The notes: generated by a model from the sequence alone, not told the origin. A stretch of 41,716 nucleotides of DNA from Roseibium aquae (GCF_008711285.1 NZ_VXDC01000021.1:1-41716), one strand, 5' to 3'; shown: positions 14,742-24,050, numbered from the stretch's first letter. Program-made: numbers and translations.

Positions 14742-15821
14742 TCAGGCGGCCTGGCTTTCCATCGACTTGAGCTGGAGCTTGATGATGGCCAGTGCCCGCC
14801 GCGCGTCGGCCTCCTTCAGGACGCGAAAATCGGCAAGCCATTTCTCACCGGCCGATTCCGGGAGTTTCATTTGCCGGCATCGCGCCCTGCACAACGCGCT
14901 GTAACCCAGGTCTCCAAGTCCGCAGGCCTTGGAGATGATCGCCAGTGCCTCGCCGTTCCTCCGGCTCATCCCGTTTTTGATGTAAGCCCGGTGGATCCCG
15001 GACATCTCGGACAGAAGATGGACGACATCCTCCAGCGCATTCGAGAGCGCCAGGCGCGTGATCACCTTGTCGAGCGAGCGCTGTCCACGGCGGATATCCT
15101 GCAGATAGGCTTTTGCCGCCACACTGCGTCCACGGGTCTTGACCTTGTGCTCAGCGATGATGGCACCGGCGCTGCGGAAAAGATCCTCGACGATCTGTGC
15201 GTTGGTGTCGAGCAGGCTGCGCAGCTTGCTGGCCGCCTCGTCGGACATCTGCTCGAAAAGGCCTTCGCGCTGTTTTTCATCAAAATCGGGGCGCACGCAC
15301 AAGGTCTCGCGCAAGGTCGGATCGGATTCGGCGCGTTTGACCAGCATCCGTTCCCCCCATTTGGAGAAGGCCGCGCCCGGATTCGCCGCAAGCGACTGGT
15401 GAACCGGAAGATCGCCGCGCTCAATGAGAACATCGGACACTCTTGGCTGCACCTGATCCCGTTGGGAAATCGCGAGCAGGTGCCCTTGGCCTTTGGTCTT
15501 GGCGATTTTCAAAAGATCCGCGTCGGTCAGCGCTGTCGCGTGTCTCAGGATGTTTTCCGCTACCGTTTCCTGATCGCTGGCAAGGGCGAAGGCAAGGTCC
15601 CGGGAGATTTGATCGATCTTGGCGATCTTTTGCGACAGGCGGCATTTATCGCTGACGCACATGGTTTCCAGGAGCCCCTCCAGCACTTTGTTGAACAGAT
15701 GGAGCTCGTCATCCTTGTAGATCTCCGCGCCTTCGACGAAGAGTTCGGACACGTGGTCCATGATTTTGCGGCGCTTCTCAGGGCTCTTGGATTGCGCGAG
15801 TGCTATAATGGATTCGATCAT
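14742..15821 (-). CDS. DUF2336-family protein (first of tandem pair)
   Basis: 359 residues from ATG 15821-15819. This start was preferred over ATG 15848 because MIESIIALAQSKSPEKR aligns with the start of the paralogue and a GGGA site sits 6 bases upstream. The protein is helical and soluble. The C-terminal block (YSALCRARCRQMKLPES, then KWLADFRVLKEADARRALAIIKLQL) is shared with the neighbour, including the C-x3-C pair. Family DUF2336, function unknown. Gene duplication within the locus is evident. It heads a short minus-strand transcript that follows the small membrane protein gene. Confidence 0.8.
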   Translation of the reverse strand: MIESIIALAQSKSPEKRRKIMDHVSELFVEGAEIYKDDELHLFNKVLEGLLETMCVSDKCRLSQKIAKIDQISRDLAFALASDQETVAENILRHATALTDADLLKIAKTKGQGHLLAISQRDQVQPRVSDVLIERGDLPVHQSLAANPGAAFSKWGERMLVKRAESDPTLRETLCVRPDFDEKQREGLFEQMSDEAASKLRSLLDTNAQIVEDLFRSAGAIIAEHKVKTRGRSVAAKAYLQDIRRGQRSLDKVITRLALSNALEDVVHLLSEMSGIHRAYIKNGMSRRNGEALAIISKACGLGDLGYSALCRARCRQMKLPESAGEKWLADFRVLKEADARRALAIIKLQLKSMESQAA

Positions 15822-15991
15822 GGCGGTCCCGTTTGTCGTCCGGGCCATCCGATAATTTGAAAACCTTTCGTTCGAATGAAAATGATCGTCAGTTTCCGCA
15901 GTTGTTAAAATGAAAGCAGCGCCGCGCTTCCCGGATTCCGCTTGGTCAGATTTCTATCGGGAAACACCGGACATGTCGGGTCTTCTTCCGT

Positions 15992-16198
15992 TTATCGCCG
16001 GAAAAAAGCGAGAACGAGTTGAAGCAACAGATAGAAAAACACGGGTACGGAGACGAGAATGCCGCCCAGCATGAAGGGGATCCCGATGCTCTCCGGCAGC
16101 AGGCTCGGGATGAGGAACACCGTCGCACTGGCAAACACGGCAAAGATGGTGACCCGTTGCGACAGCGTCTTGATGATCTCTTGCCGGTCGTTGTTCAT
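15992..16198 (-). CDS. Small two-helix membrane protein
   Basis: 68 residues from ATG 16198-16196, with AGGA 7 bases upstream; GTG 16204-16202 is an alternative but is too close to that site. It has a short polar N-terminus (MNNDRQEIIKTLSQRV) and then two hydrophobic segments, at about 16-33 (TIFAVFASATVFLIPSLL) and about 40-63 (PFMLGGILVSVPVFFYLLLQLVLAF), ending in RR. No family was recognised. It lies on the same strand as the DUF2336 pair, about 170 bases upstream of it, and may belong to the same transcript. Confidence 0.6.
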   Translation of the reverse strand: MNNDRQEIIKTLSQRVTIFAVFASATVFLIPSLLPESIGIPFMLGGILVSVPVFFYLLLQLVLAFFRR

Positions 16199-16297
16199 GT
16201 CCACGTCCTGTCAATCTCTCTGTCATCCATCCATTTAGGCACCCAACCACGAACCGCCATGCGGTCGAGGCTATTTCAGCGACGTGCGGCGGGTGAA

Positions 16298-16324
16298 AAG
16301 CCGGCGCCCGGTTCGCGCCGGCTT
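16298..16324 (-). terminator. Strong hairpin with short U tract, in a divergent promoter region
   Basis: AAGCCGGCGC at 16298-16307 and GCGCCGGCTT at 16315-16324 form a perfect 10-bp stem with a 7-base loop. Read on the minus strand it is followed by a short TTTT run, as in an intrinsic terminator. It lies about 100 bases upstream of the minus-strand membrane protein gene and about 80 bases upstream of the plus-strand GST gene, so it would sit in a leader rather than after a gene. Confidence 0.5.
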
Positions 16325-16405
16325 GGGGGTCTTGCGCCGCTCGGGTCGCTGGCCTAGGAAGCCTCGATATCCATTTCTGCCCGCCGATGGGAGCGGAAAA
16401 GCCGC

Positions 16406-17068
16406 GTGACCACCGCCAGCCTGCCGATCCTCTACAGTTTTCGACGGTGTCCGTATGCGATGCGCGCCCGGCTTGCCATCGGTGCGGCCGGGCTGCGGGT
16501 CGAGTTGCGCGAGATCGTTCTGCGGGACAAGGCGCCCGAATTTCTGGAGGTGTCGCCATCGGCCACGGTTCCCTGTCTTGTCGACGTGGATGGCACCGTG
16601 TTCGACGAAAGCCTCGATATCATGACCTGGGCGCTGGAACGGGACGACCCGGAACGGTGGCTGTCTCCGGAAGGCGGGGACCGGGACGCGATGATCCGGC
16701 TGATCGGGGACATCGACGGCCCTTTCAAGCGGCATCTGGACCGCTACAAATACGACACCCGTTACCCGGATGCCGATCGCGTCGGCGAGCGCAGCGCCGC
16801 TGCCGATATCCTGCGCAAGCTCGATGCAATGCTTGCCGGGCGCGATTGGCTCTTCGGCACCCGCGCCAGTCTTGCCGATTTCGCGATCCTGCCGTTCGTG
16901 CGCCAGTTCGCCAATGCGGACCGGGCCTGGTTCGACGGCGAGGACTGGGACAGTTTGAAACGCTGGCTCGTGGCCTTCGAAACATCGCCCCGGTTCGAGG
17001 CGATCATGCGCAAATCGGGCCGATGGTCGCCCGAAGATCCGCCCGTCATTTTCGGTGGTGACCTCTGA
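16406..17068 (+). CDS. Glutathione S-transferase-like protein
   Basis: 220 residues from GTG 16406, with a GGAGCGG site upstream. Residues 1-75 form a thioredoxin-like domain with RRCPYAMRARLAI (C15), the cis-proline motif TVPCLV and the glutathione-binding DESLDIM. The helical C-terminal domain includes WLFGTRASLADFAILPFVRQF, matching the GST C-terminal N-capping pattern (SLADFAI). The family conjugates or reduces substrates with glutathione; the substrate here is unknown. It stands alone between the divergent membrane protein gene and degP. Confidence 0.88.
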   Translation: MTTASLPILYSFRRCPYAMRARLAIGAAGLRVELREIVLRDKAPEFLEVSPSATVPCLVDVDGTVFDESLDIMTWALERDDPERWLSPEGGDRDAMIRLIGDIDGPFKRHLDRYKYDTRYPDADRVGERSAAADILRKLDAMLAGRDWLFGTRASLADFAILPFVRQFANADRAWFDGEDWDSLKRWLVAFETSPRFEAIMRKSGRWSPEDPPVIFGGDL

Positions 17069-17199
17069 CGCCGACCTTACCAATCCTTAATCCGCCCGAC
17101 AGGCGGCGGTAAGATGACCCTTCCTATCTTGGATGGTGAAGCGAGGCCCGGCCCTCCCGCCGGGTTCGCCCCGACATCGCCACAAGAGGATAGCGATCG

Positions 17200-18732
17200 A
17201 TGCAAGACCGTCCGTTTCAAACACAGACCCGCTCCTTTTTAAAAACCCGGCGGGGCCGCCTGCTGGCCGGCGCCATGGCGCTTGGCCTTGCGGGTGTTAT
17301 GACCGCCCAGACTGTCGTCCCTTCCCAACTCGCGCAGGCCGCCCCGGTCCGGGTCGACCGCGCTGCGCCGGCCGATTTCTCCGACGTCGTGCAGGCTGTC
17401 CAGCCCGCGGTTGTGAGCGTACGTGTCAAGCAGACCGTCGAGCCGCGCATGATGAACTATCGCGGCGAAGGGTTCGAAGACTTTTTCGGCGACCTGCCGC
17501 GTGACCATCCTTTCCAGCGGTTTTTCCGCGAGTTCGGCGGGGGAGAGCCGGACGGACGTGATCGCCGCTCGCCGCGCCAATACGGCCTGTCACAAGGGTC
17601 CGGTTTCTTCATTTCCGGCGACGGCTACGTGGTGACCAACCATCACGTGATCGAAAAGGGCACGGAGTTCACCGTCATCACCCAGGAGGGCGAAGAGCTC
17701 AACGCCGAGCTGATCGGCGCCGATCCGCGCACCGATCTGGCGCTCTTGAAGGTTCAGCCGCAGGCGGAGGACTTCACCTATGTCCGCTTCGCCGACGATG
17801 CGCCGATGGTGGGCGAATGGGTGGTCGCGATCGGCAACCCGTTCGGCCTGGGCGGTTCGGTGACGGCCGGGATCGTCTCGGCCCGTGGCCGCGATATCGG
17901 CGCGGGTCCCTATGATGACTTCATCCAGATCGATGCACCGGTCAACCGCGGCAATTCCGGTGGCCCCGCCTTCAACATGAACGGCGAGGTGATCGGTGTG
18001 AATGCCGCAATCTTCTCACCCTCCGGTGGAAACGTGGGCATTGCCTTTGCGATTCCCGCCTCGACGGCGACCGATGTGATCATGGACCTGAAGGACGGTG
18101 GAACCGTCACGCGCGGTTGGCTGGGCGTGCAGATCCAGGGCGTGACCGACGACATCGCCGAAAGCGTCGGGCTCAGCGAAGCCCGGGGTGCCATCATCGC
18201 CGTTCCGCAGGAAGGCAGCCCGGCCGAGGCGGCGGGCTTGCGCGCGGGCGACATTGTTCTGGAAGTCGATGGCCGGGAAATCGAATCCCCGCGCGAACTG
18301 TCCCGGGTGATCGCCGCTTTCGAACCCGACACACGGGTCGACATCACCGTCTGGCGTGACGGGCGGGAGCGCGACGTGGAAGTCCGGCTCGGACGGCTGG
18401 AAGACAGCGCCGGCGAGGTTGCGGTCAGCCGGGCTCCGGCGGCCGATACCAGCCTTGAAGACCTTGGCCTGCGGCTGACTACCGCCGAACAGGCCGGGCT
18501 CGAAGGCGCGGGTGTGGTCATCGCCGATGTCGATCCCGGCAGCCCGGCTGCCGAGAAGCGCCTTCGCCGGGGTGACCGGATCGTCGAGGTCGCCGGGACG
18601 CAGGTTCGCACGCCGCAGGATGTGCTGGCGGCCATCGCCAAGGCGGAGGAAGAGGGCCGCAAGGCGGTGTTGTTCCGGATCGAAAGCAACGAAAACGTTC
18701 GGTTCGTGGCCCTGCCGACGAACGCGGCCTGA
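17200..18732 (+). CDS. degP: DegP/HtrA-type periplasmic serine protease (Do family)
   Basis: 510 residues. Residues 1-47 contain a signal sequence (LLAGAMALGLAGVMTAQ). The trypsin-like domain carries the catalytic triad H149 (TNHHVIE), D179 (RTDLALLKV) and S253 (GNSGGPAF). Two PDZ domains follow at about 300-390 (RGWLGVQIQGV, AAGLRAGDIVLEVDGREI) and 405-505 (PAAEKRLRRGDRIVEVAG). Do-family proteases degrade or refold damaged envelope proteins. The gene is followed by a two-component pair and glnE in the order I recall from rhizobia. A 131-base upstream region precedes it, with no convincing promoter seen. Confidence 0.95.
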   Translation: MQDRPFQTQTRSFLKTRRGRLLAGAMALGLAGVMTAQTVVPSQLAQAAPVRVDRAAPADFSDVVQAVQPAVVSVRVKQTVEPRMMNYRGEGFEDFFGDLPRDHPFQRFFREFGGGEPDGRDRRSPRQYGLSQGSGFFISGDGYVVTNHHVIEKGTEFTVITQEGEELNAELIGADPRTDLALLKVQPQAEDFTYVRFADDAPMVGEWVVAIGNPFGLGGSVTAGIVSARGRDIGAGPYDDFIQIDAPVNRGNSGGPAFNMNGEVIGVNAAIFSPSGGNVGIAFAIPASTATDVIMDLKDGGTVTRGWLGVQIQGVTDDIAESVGLSEARGAIIAVPQEGSPAEAAGLRAGDIVLEVDGREIESPRELSRVIAAFEPDTRVDITVWRDGRERDVEVRLGRLEDSAGEVAVSRAPAADTSLEDLGLRLTTAEQAGLEGAGVVIADVDPGSPAAEKRLRRGDRIVEVAGTQVRTPQDVLAAIAKAEEEGRKAVLFRIESNENVRFVALPTNAA

Positions 18733-18875
18733 CGCAAACCCCACTGCCAGCAGGGACGGGTCCCGACAAGCCCCCCGCACGCCTGTCCTTGTTGCGGCTG
18801 CTGGCGGTGACCGGTACAACGGTCGCCGCCAGTACATTTTCCGGGCGCACTTCAAACACCAAAAGACCCGCCGCC

Positions 18876-19562
18876 ATGTTGAAGATCCTGATCATCGAAG
18901 ACGACCTTGAAGCCGCCGCCTACATGGCGAAAGGACTGAACGAAGCCGGACACTCGGCAGACCGGGCCGCGGATGGCGAGACCGGTCTCGAACAGGCCCA
19001 GTCGGGCCGTTACGATGCCCTGATCGTGGACAGGATGCTGCCCAAGCGCGACGGGTTGTCGGTGATCGAGGCCTTGCGGTCATCCGGCAACTACACACCC
19101 GTCTTGATCCTGTCGGCTCTCGGCCAGGTGGATGACCGGGTGAAAGGCTTGAAGGCCGGGGGGGACGACTATCTGCCCAAGCCTTATGCCTTTACCGAAC
19201 TGCTGGCCCGGATCGAGGCGCTGGCCCGCCGGCCCAAGGCCGGAGGCGACGTTGAGACAACCTACCGGGTGGGCGATCTGGTGCTCGACCGGCTGGCCCA
19301 TTCGTGTTCCCGGGATGGCAAGGAAATCCCGCTGCAGCCGCGCGAATTCCGCCTGCTGGAATATCTCATGCAAAATGCCGGGCAGGTGGTCACGCGCACC
19401 ATGCTGCTCGAGCATGTCTGGGAATACCACTTCGATCCGCAGACAAATGTCATCGATGTGCATATCTCGCGGCTGAGGGGCAAGATCGACAAGGGTTTCG
19501 ACAAGGCGCTGCTGCATACGATCCGTGGTGCGGGGTACACGATCCGTGAACCGGCTGGCTAG
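18876..19562 (+). CDS. OmpR-family response regulator
   Basis: 228 residues from ATG 18876. The receiver domain has acidic pocket E8-D9-D10, phospho-acceptor D52 in LIVDRMLPKRDG, and the KPY lysine. The winged-helix domain at about 130-225 shows LVLDRLAHSCSRDGKEIPLQPREFRLLEYLM and NVIDVHISRLRGKID, ending IRGAGYTIRE. An open frame continues upstream to 18789 but has no supporting site. The pair with the following kinase, after degP, suggests control of the envelope stress response. The stop lies within the kinase gene. Confidence 0.9.
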   Translation: MLKILIIEDDLEAAAYMAKGLNEAGHSADRAADGETGLEQAQSGRYDALIVDRMLPKRDGLSVIEALRSSGNYTPVLILSALGQVDDRVKGLKAGGDDYLPKPYAFTELLARIEALARRPKAGGDVETTYRVGDLVLDRLAHSCSRDGKEIPLQPREFRLLEYLMQNAGQVVTRTMLLEHVWEYHFDPQTNVIDVHISRLRGKIDKGFDKALLHTIRGAGYTIREPAG

Positions 19563-21000
19563 ACTTGCGCGGACCACCGCCTTCAAGCTGTCGATCCTGT
19601 ATTTCGCGGTCTTCACGGGTTTGACCGGGTTCCTGCTGGTCTACATTTCCCAGAACACCAACCGGCTGATGCTGGCACAGGTCACCCAGACCTTGAACGC
19701 CGAAATCACGGGCCTTCCGGAGGAATACGCCCGCGGCGGGGTCCGGGCGCTTGTGGCCAGCATCGACAGCCGGGCCCGGCGGCCCGATGCCAGCCTCTAT
19801 CTTCTGACCGATTTCGCGGGCAATCTGATCGCGGGCAACATCCGCCAGATGCCGCGGATCTTTCTGGATGAACAGGAGGGCGGCTTCCAGCGCGTCCATT
19901 ACCTGCGGCTGACCGCCGATGGGGCCGAGGAGCAGCGCGAGGCTCTGGTCCGGATCTTTGACCTGCGTGGAGGCTACCGGCTTCTGGTCGGCCGCGACCT
20001 TGGGGAAACCCGGATCCTCGTCAACATCCTGTCCGAAGCGCGCATCCTGTGGATCGGCGTCGTCGTGATCATGGCCCTTGTCACCTGGGTGTTCGTCAAC
20101 CGGCGCGTGATGCGCCGCATCGATGACATCGCCGACACCAGCCGGACAATCATGCAAGGGGACTTGTCCGGCCGCCTGCCGATGGCGGGCACGGATGACG
20201 AATTCGACCGCCTGGCAGGCAACCTCAACCGGATGCTGGAACGTATCGAGGTGCTGATGCAGGGCATGAAGGATGTCACCGACAACATCGCCCATGACCT
20301 GAAAACGCCGCTGACCCGGCTGCGCACCCGGGTCGAGACCGCCCTGCGGGACGCAAAGACGGATGCCGAATACCGCGAGGCCTTGGAGGCGACGCTGGAC
20401 GAGTCCGACAATCTCATCCGCATCTTCAACAGCCTCCTGCACATCGCCCGGATCGAGGCGATGGCGTCGGGCGACGCGATGGAACCGGTCGATCTCAAGC
20501 CGTTGATCGAGGAACTGGCCGATCTGTATGCGCCGCTCGCCGAGGATTGTGGCGGGGCGTTGGAGATCCGGGTCGAGCCCGGCCTGGCCGCCCGGTGCAA
20601 CGCTGGCCTGATCACGCAGGTTCTGGTCAACCTGATCGAGAACGCCTTGAAATATGCCGGCCGGGCCGGAACGCCCCTGAAGATCGAGGTGTCCGCGCAA
20701 CGGCGGGCAGGACGCGCCTGGATCAGCGTGTCGGACAACGGACCTGGAATCCCCGCCGACATGCGCGGCTCTGTCACCGACCGGTTCGTGCGTCTGGACG
20801 AAAGCCGCAGCGAACCGGGACACGGTTTGGGATTGAGCCTTGTGCGGGCCGTTGCGCGCTTGCATGGCGGGGAGGTGGAGTTGCAAGATGCCGCTCCGGG
20901 CCTGACGGTGAGTTTCGATCTGGCCCTTGAGAATCTGGAAGAGGACAGGGCGAGGGATGAGCGAGACGGCCGCAACGGAGCTGGCAGGAGAGACCGGTAG
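19546..21000 (+). CDS. Sensor histidine kinase, HAMP type
   Basis: 484 residues from GTG 19546, overlapping the regulator gene by 17 bases; GGGG lies 10 bases upstream. Membrane helix 1 is at about 14-36, a periplasmic region follows, helix 2 is at about 165-187, and a HAMP domain (NRRVMRRIDDIADTSRTIM) comes next. The phospho-acceptor is H250 in NIAHDLKTPLTRLR. ATP-binding motifs are NLIENALKYAG, VSDNGPGIP and GHGLGLSLVRAVARLHGG. It is the partner of the preceding regulator. Its last 44 bases overlap the start of glnE, so all three genes are translationally linked. Confidence 0.9.
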   Translation: MNRLARLARTTAFKLSILYFAVFTGLTGFLLVYISQNTNRLMLAQVTQTLNAEITGLPEEYARGGVRALVASIDSRARRPDASLYLLTDFAGNLIAGNIRQMPRIFLDEQEGGFQRVHYLRLTADGAEEQREALVRIFDLRGGYRLLVGRDLGETRILVNILSEARILWIGVVVIMALVTWVFVNRRVMRRIDDIADTSRTIMQGDLSGRLPMAGTDDEFDRLAGNLNRMLERIEVLMQGMKDVTDNIAHDLKTPLTRLRTRVETALRDAKTDAEYREALEATLDESDNLIRIFNSLLHIARIEAMASGDAMEPVDLKPLIEELADLYAPLAEDCGGALEIRVEPGLAARCNAGLITQVLVNLIENALKYAGRAGTPLKIEVSAQRRAGRAWISVSDNGPGIPADMRGSVTDRFVRLDESRSEPGHGLGLSLVRAVARLHGGEVELQDAAPGLTVSFDLALENLEEDRARDERDGRNGAGRRDR

Positions 21001-23962
21001 GCCGGGTGACGAAAAGGAGGCCTTGAACGCCCGGATAAAGACACTGCCCGTCAATCCCGAACCGGAGCGCAGCAACCTTTTCTTGAAGGACCTGTGCGAC
21101 CGGCCGTCGTCATCCGGGCGGGAAGCCCTCAGCGATGTCTTCTCGCGTGATCCCGGATGCGAAGCATTCGTGGGCGCGGTTCTGGCGAATTCGGCTTATT
21201 TGCGGGACCTGATGATGGCGGACGCCGACCGGTTGGCGGGCGTTTTGACCGAAGCGCCAGAAGCCCGTTTGACACGGTTGATCGAAGCGGCGCGCGACAC
21301 CCAGGCCGGCACGGAAGCCGAGCTGATGGCCGCCTTGCGCAAGCTCAAGCAGGATCTGGCTCTGACCCTCGGACTGTCCGACATCGCCGGCGCGGTGGAT
21401 CTTGACGTGGTGACCGGGGCGCTTGCCCGCTTTGCCGATGCGGCGCTGACGGCGGCGATCCGCTTTTGCCTCACCGATCTCGCGAACAAGAACAAATTCA
21501 AGCCGGCCGATCCCGACCGGCCCGAGATCGGCTCGGGTCTCATTGTTCTGGCCATGGGCAAGCACGGGGCCAATGAACTCAATTATTCTTCCGATATCGA
21601 TCTGATCGTCCTGTACGACCCGCAAACGGCGCCGATGGCCGGATCCGCCGAAGCGCCGGTCGAATTCGTCCGCCTCACCCGGCGGCTGGTCAAGATTATG
21701 CAGGACCGGACCGCCGACGGCTATATCTTCCGGACCGACCTGCGCTTGCGCCCCGACCCTGGCGCCACGCCGCTGGCGATGTCGGTGCCAGCCGCGCTCT
21801 CCTACTATGAATCGCTGGGTCAGAACTGGGAACGGGCGGCGCTGATCAAGGCGCGCCCGTGCGCCGGTGACATTCCGGCGGGCGAGGCCTTTCTGCGCGA
21901 GATCGTCCCCTTTATCTGGCGCAAGTATCTGGACTTCGCCGCCATTGCCGATGTCCAGGCGATCAAGCGCCAGATCCATATGCACAAGGGCCACGGCGCG
22001 ATTGCCGTGGCCGGTCACAACGTCAAGCTCGGGCGGGGCGGAATCCGGGAAGTAGAGTTCTTCGTCCAGACGCAGCAGCTCATCGCGGGAGGCCGCAATC
22101 CTGCGCTGAGGGGACGGCGCACGCTGGACATGCTGGACGGGCTTTTGGAGGCCGGCTGGATCAAGCAGGATGCGCGGGATGACCTGCGGGCGGCCTACAC
22201 CTTCCTCCGTGCCGTGGAACACCGCATCCAGATGCTCAACGACGAGCAAACCCAGCTCCTGCCAAAGGACGCGGAGGGGTTGACACGGGTCGCCAACCTC
22301 ATGGGCTTTTCCGATCTGTCCAGCTTCGAAACCGCCTTTGTCGGCCATTTGAAACGGGTCCAGGGGCACTATGCCGAGCTTTTCGAGGACGAACCGGCTC
22401 TGTCCTCCGAAATCGGCAATCTGGTCTTTACCGGTGACGACCACGATCCGGACACGCTGGAAACGCTGTCCCGGCTCGGGTTCAAACACCCGGCGGAGGC
22501 GGCGAACATCATCAAGGCCTGGCATTTCGGCCGCTATCCGGCCATGCGCTCGACCAAGGCCCGCGAACGGCTGACCGAACTGCATCCCGCCCTCATCGGA
22601 GCCCTGGCGGCGACAGACAACGCGGACGCGGCCTTGCGCGCGTTCGACGGGTTTCTGGCCAAGCTTCCGGCCGGCGTTCAGCTCTTCGCGCTCCTGCGCT
22701 CCAATCCGCATCTGTTGCATTTGCTGGCGACCGCCATGGGCGCGGCTCCCCGCCTTGCGGAGACCGTCTCGCGCCGGGTGCATGTGCTGGACAGTGTGCT
22801 CGATCCTGCGTTCTTCGGCGCCATGCCCAGCGTGGACGAGTTCCGGTCCGGTCTCGACCGCACGCTGGCCCAGGCCCGGTTTTACGAAGAGGCGTTGGAC
22901 CGTGCCCGGATTTTCGCCCAGGAGCAGCAGTTCCTGATCGGGTTGCGTCTGATTTCGGACACGCTGACCGCCGACAAGGTGGGGTTCGCGCTCGCCCGGC
23001 TGGCCGAAGTGGTGGTCGACCGGATCTTGCACCGGGTCGTCGATCATGTCGGCGATTCCCATGGATTTGTCCCCGGGGGGGAGTATGCGGTGCTGGCGAT
23101 GGGCAAGCTCGGCGGGCGGGAAATGACCGCCTCCTCCGATCTCGACCTGATCCTGCTGTACCACCCGCCCGATGGCGTCAAGCAATCCGACAGCAAGCGC
23201 CCGCTTGCCATCACCCAATACTACACGCGCCTCACACAGCGGTTGGTCACCGCGCTGTCTGCACCCACCGCGGAAGGAAGCCTCTACGAGGTGGATTTCC
23301 GTTTGCGCCCTTCGGGCAATGCCGGGCCGCTTGCCACCAATCTGGATGGGTTCATCGCCTATCAGAAATCCGAGGCCTGGACGTGGGAACACATGGCGCT
23401 CACCCGGGCCCGTGTGATCGCCGCGTCTTCGCCCCGGTTCGAGGCGCGGATCCGGTCGGTCTTGTGCGAAACGCTGGCGCAGCCCCGTGAAAGGCCTGCC
23501 CTCGCCGACAGCGTGCGCTCGATGCGGGCGCGGATCGAAAAGGAAAAGGGCAGCAAGGACATTTGGGATCTCAAACAAGTCGCGGGCGGACTTGTCGATA
23601 TCGAGTTCATCGCCCAGTTCCTGCAACTGGCCCATTGCGCGGACCAGCCCGGGCTGCTTGAGCAGAGCACCGAAGGGGCGCTAACGAAACTGCGCGATGC
23701 CAGCGTCCTGGCGCCTGCGGATGCCGACAGCCTGTTGAATGCGCTGCGCCTTTACCACCGTCTCACGCAGGTGCTGCGGATGGTCCTGTCCGGCCGGTTC
23801 GTGCCCGCCGAAGCGCCGGGCGGGGTTCTCGATCTTCTGATCCGGGCGGCGGGCGCGCCGAACCTCCAACATCTGGAACTGGAGCTGGTGGAAACCCAGG
23901 CGGCTGTCCGCGATTGTTTCATCCGCCTCGTCGGGCCTGTGGAGGCGGTGGAGGGAAAGTAG
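20957..23962 (+). CDS. glnE: Bifunctional glutamine synthetase adenylyltransferase/deadenylase GlnE
   Basis: 1001 residues from ATG 20957, with GAGGG just upstream; the start lies inside the preceding kinase gene. There are two nucleotidyltransferase domains: the N-terminal adenylyl-removing half with AMGKHGANELNYSSDIDLIVLYD (D213, D215) and the C-terminal adenylylating half with AMGKLGGREMTASSDLDLILLYH (D728, D730). Each is followed by a helical GlnD-PII-uridylyltransferase-like region (ROI..., KGSKDIWDLKQVAGGLVDIEFIAQF). GlnE adds and removes AMP on glutamine synthetase in response to nitrogen status through PII. Length agrees with the family. Confidence 0.96.
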   Translation: MSETAATELAGETGRPGDEKEALNARIKTLPVNPEPERSNLFLKDLCDRPSSSGREALSDVFSRDPGCEAFVGAVLANSAYLRDLMMADADRLAGVLTEAPEARLTRLIEAARDTQAGTEAELMAALRKLKQDLALTLGLSDIAGAVDLDVVTGALARFADAALTAAIRFCLTDLANKNKFKPADPDRPEIGSGLIVLAMGKHGANELNYSSDIDLIVLYDPQTAPMAGSAEAPVEFVRLTRRLVKIMQDRTADGYIFRTDLRLRPDPGATPLAMSVPAALSYYESLGQNWERAALIKARPCAGDIPAGEAFLREIVPFIWRKYLDFAAIADVQAIKRQIHMHKGHGAIAVAGHNVKLGRGGIREVEFFVQTQQLIAGGRNPALRGRRTLDMLDGLLEAGWIKQDARDDLRAAYTFLRAVEHRIQMLNDEQTQLLPKDAEGLTRVANLMGFSDLSSFETAFVGHLKRVQGHYAELFEDEPALSSEIGNLVFTGDDHDPDTLETLSRLGFKHPAEAANIIKAWHFGRYPAMRSTKARERLTELHPALIGALAATDNADAALRAFDGFLAKLPAGVQLFALLRSNPHLLHLLATAMGAAPRLAETVSRRVHVLDSVLDPAFFGAMPSVDEFRSGLDRTLAQARFYEEALDRARIFAQEQQFLIGLRLISDTLTADKVGFALARLAEVVVDRILHRVVDHVGDSHGFVPGGEYAVLAMGKLGGREMTASSDLDLILLYHPPDGVKQSDSKRPLAITQYYTRLTQRLVTALSAPTAEGSLYEVDFRLRPSGNAGPLATNLDGFIAYQKSEAWTWEHMALTRARVIAASSPRFEARIRSVLCETLAQPRERPALADSVRSMRARIEKEKGSKDIWDLKQVAGGLVDIEFIAQFLQLAHCADQPGLLEQSTEGALTKLRDASVLAPADADSLLNALRLYHRLTQVLRMVLSGRFVPAEAPGGVLDLLIRAAGAPNLQHLELELVETQAAVRDCFIRLVGPVEAVEGK

Positions 23963-24010
23963 GCGCGCAAGTTGGCGGCGGCCCTGTCTGGCCCGTTTCC
24001 CACGGATTGC

Positions 24011-24050
24011 CATCCTTCGCGACGCGGCGGTGCCGCTCCTCAGGATGAGG
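24011..24050 (-). repeat. Rhizobiales-type palindromic intergenic repeat, copy A (inverted)
   Basis: The element begins CATCCTTCGCGACG and ends CTCCTCAGGATGAGG; it is the reverse orientation of copies B and C. The outer arms (ATCCT ... AGGAT) are complementary. This CCTCATCCTGAGGAG...CGAAGGATG layout is, from memory, a widespread REP-like element in Hyphomicrobiales. Confidence 0.7.

Noticed and set aside
17076..17090. TTAC-N6-TTAA near degP as a CtrA site
   Set aside because: The spacing is one base short of TTAA-N7-TTAA and the first half deviates.
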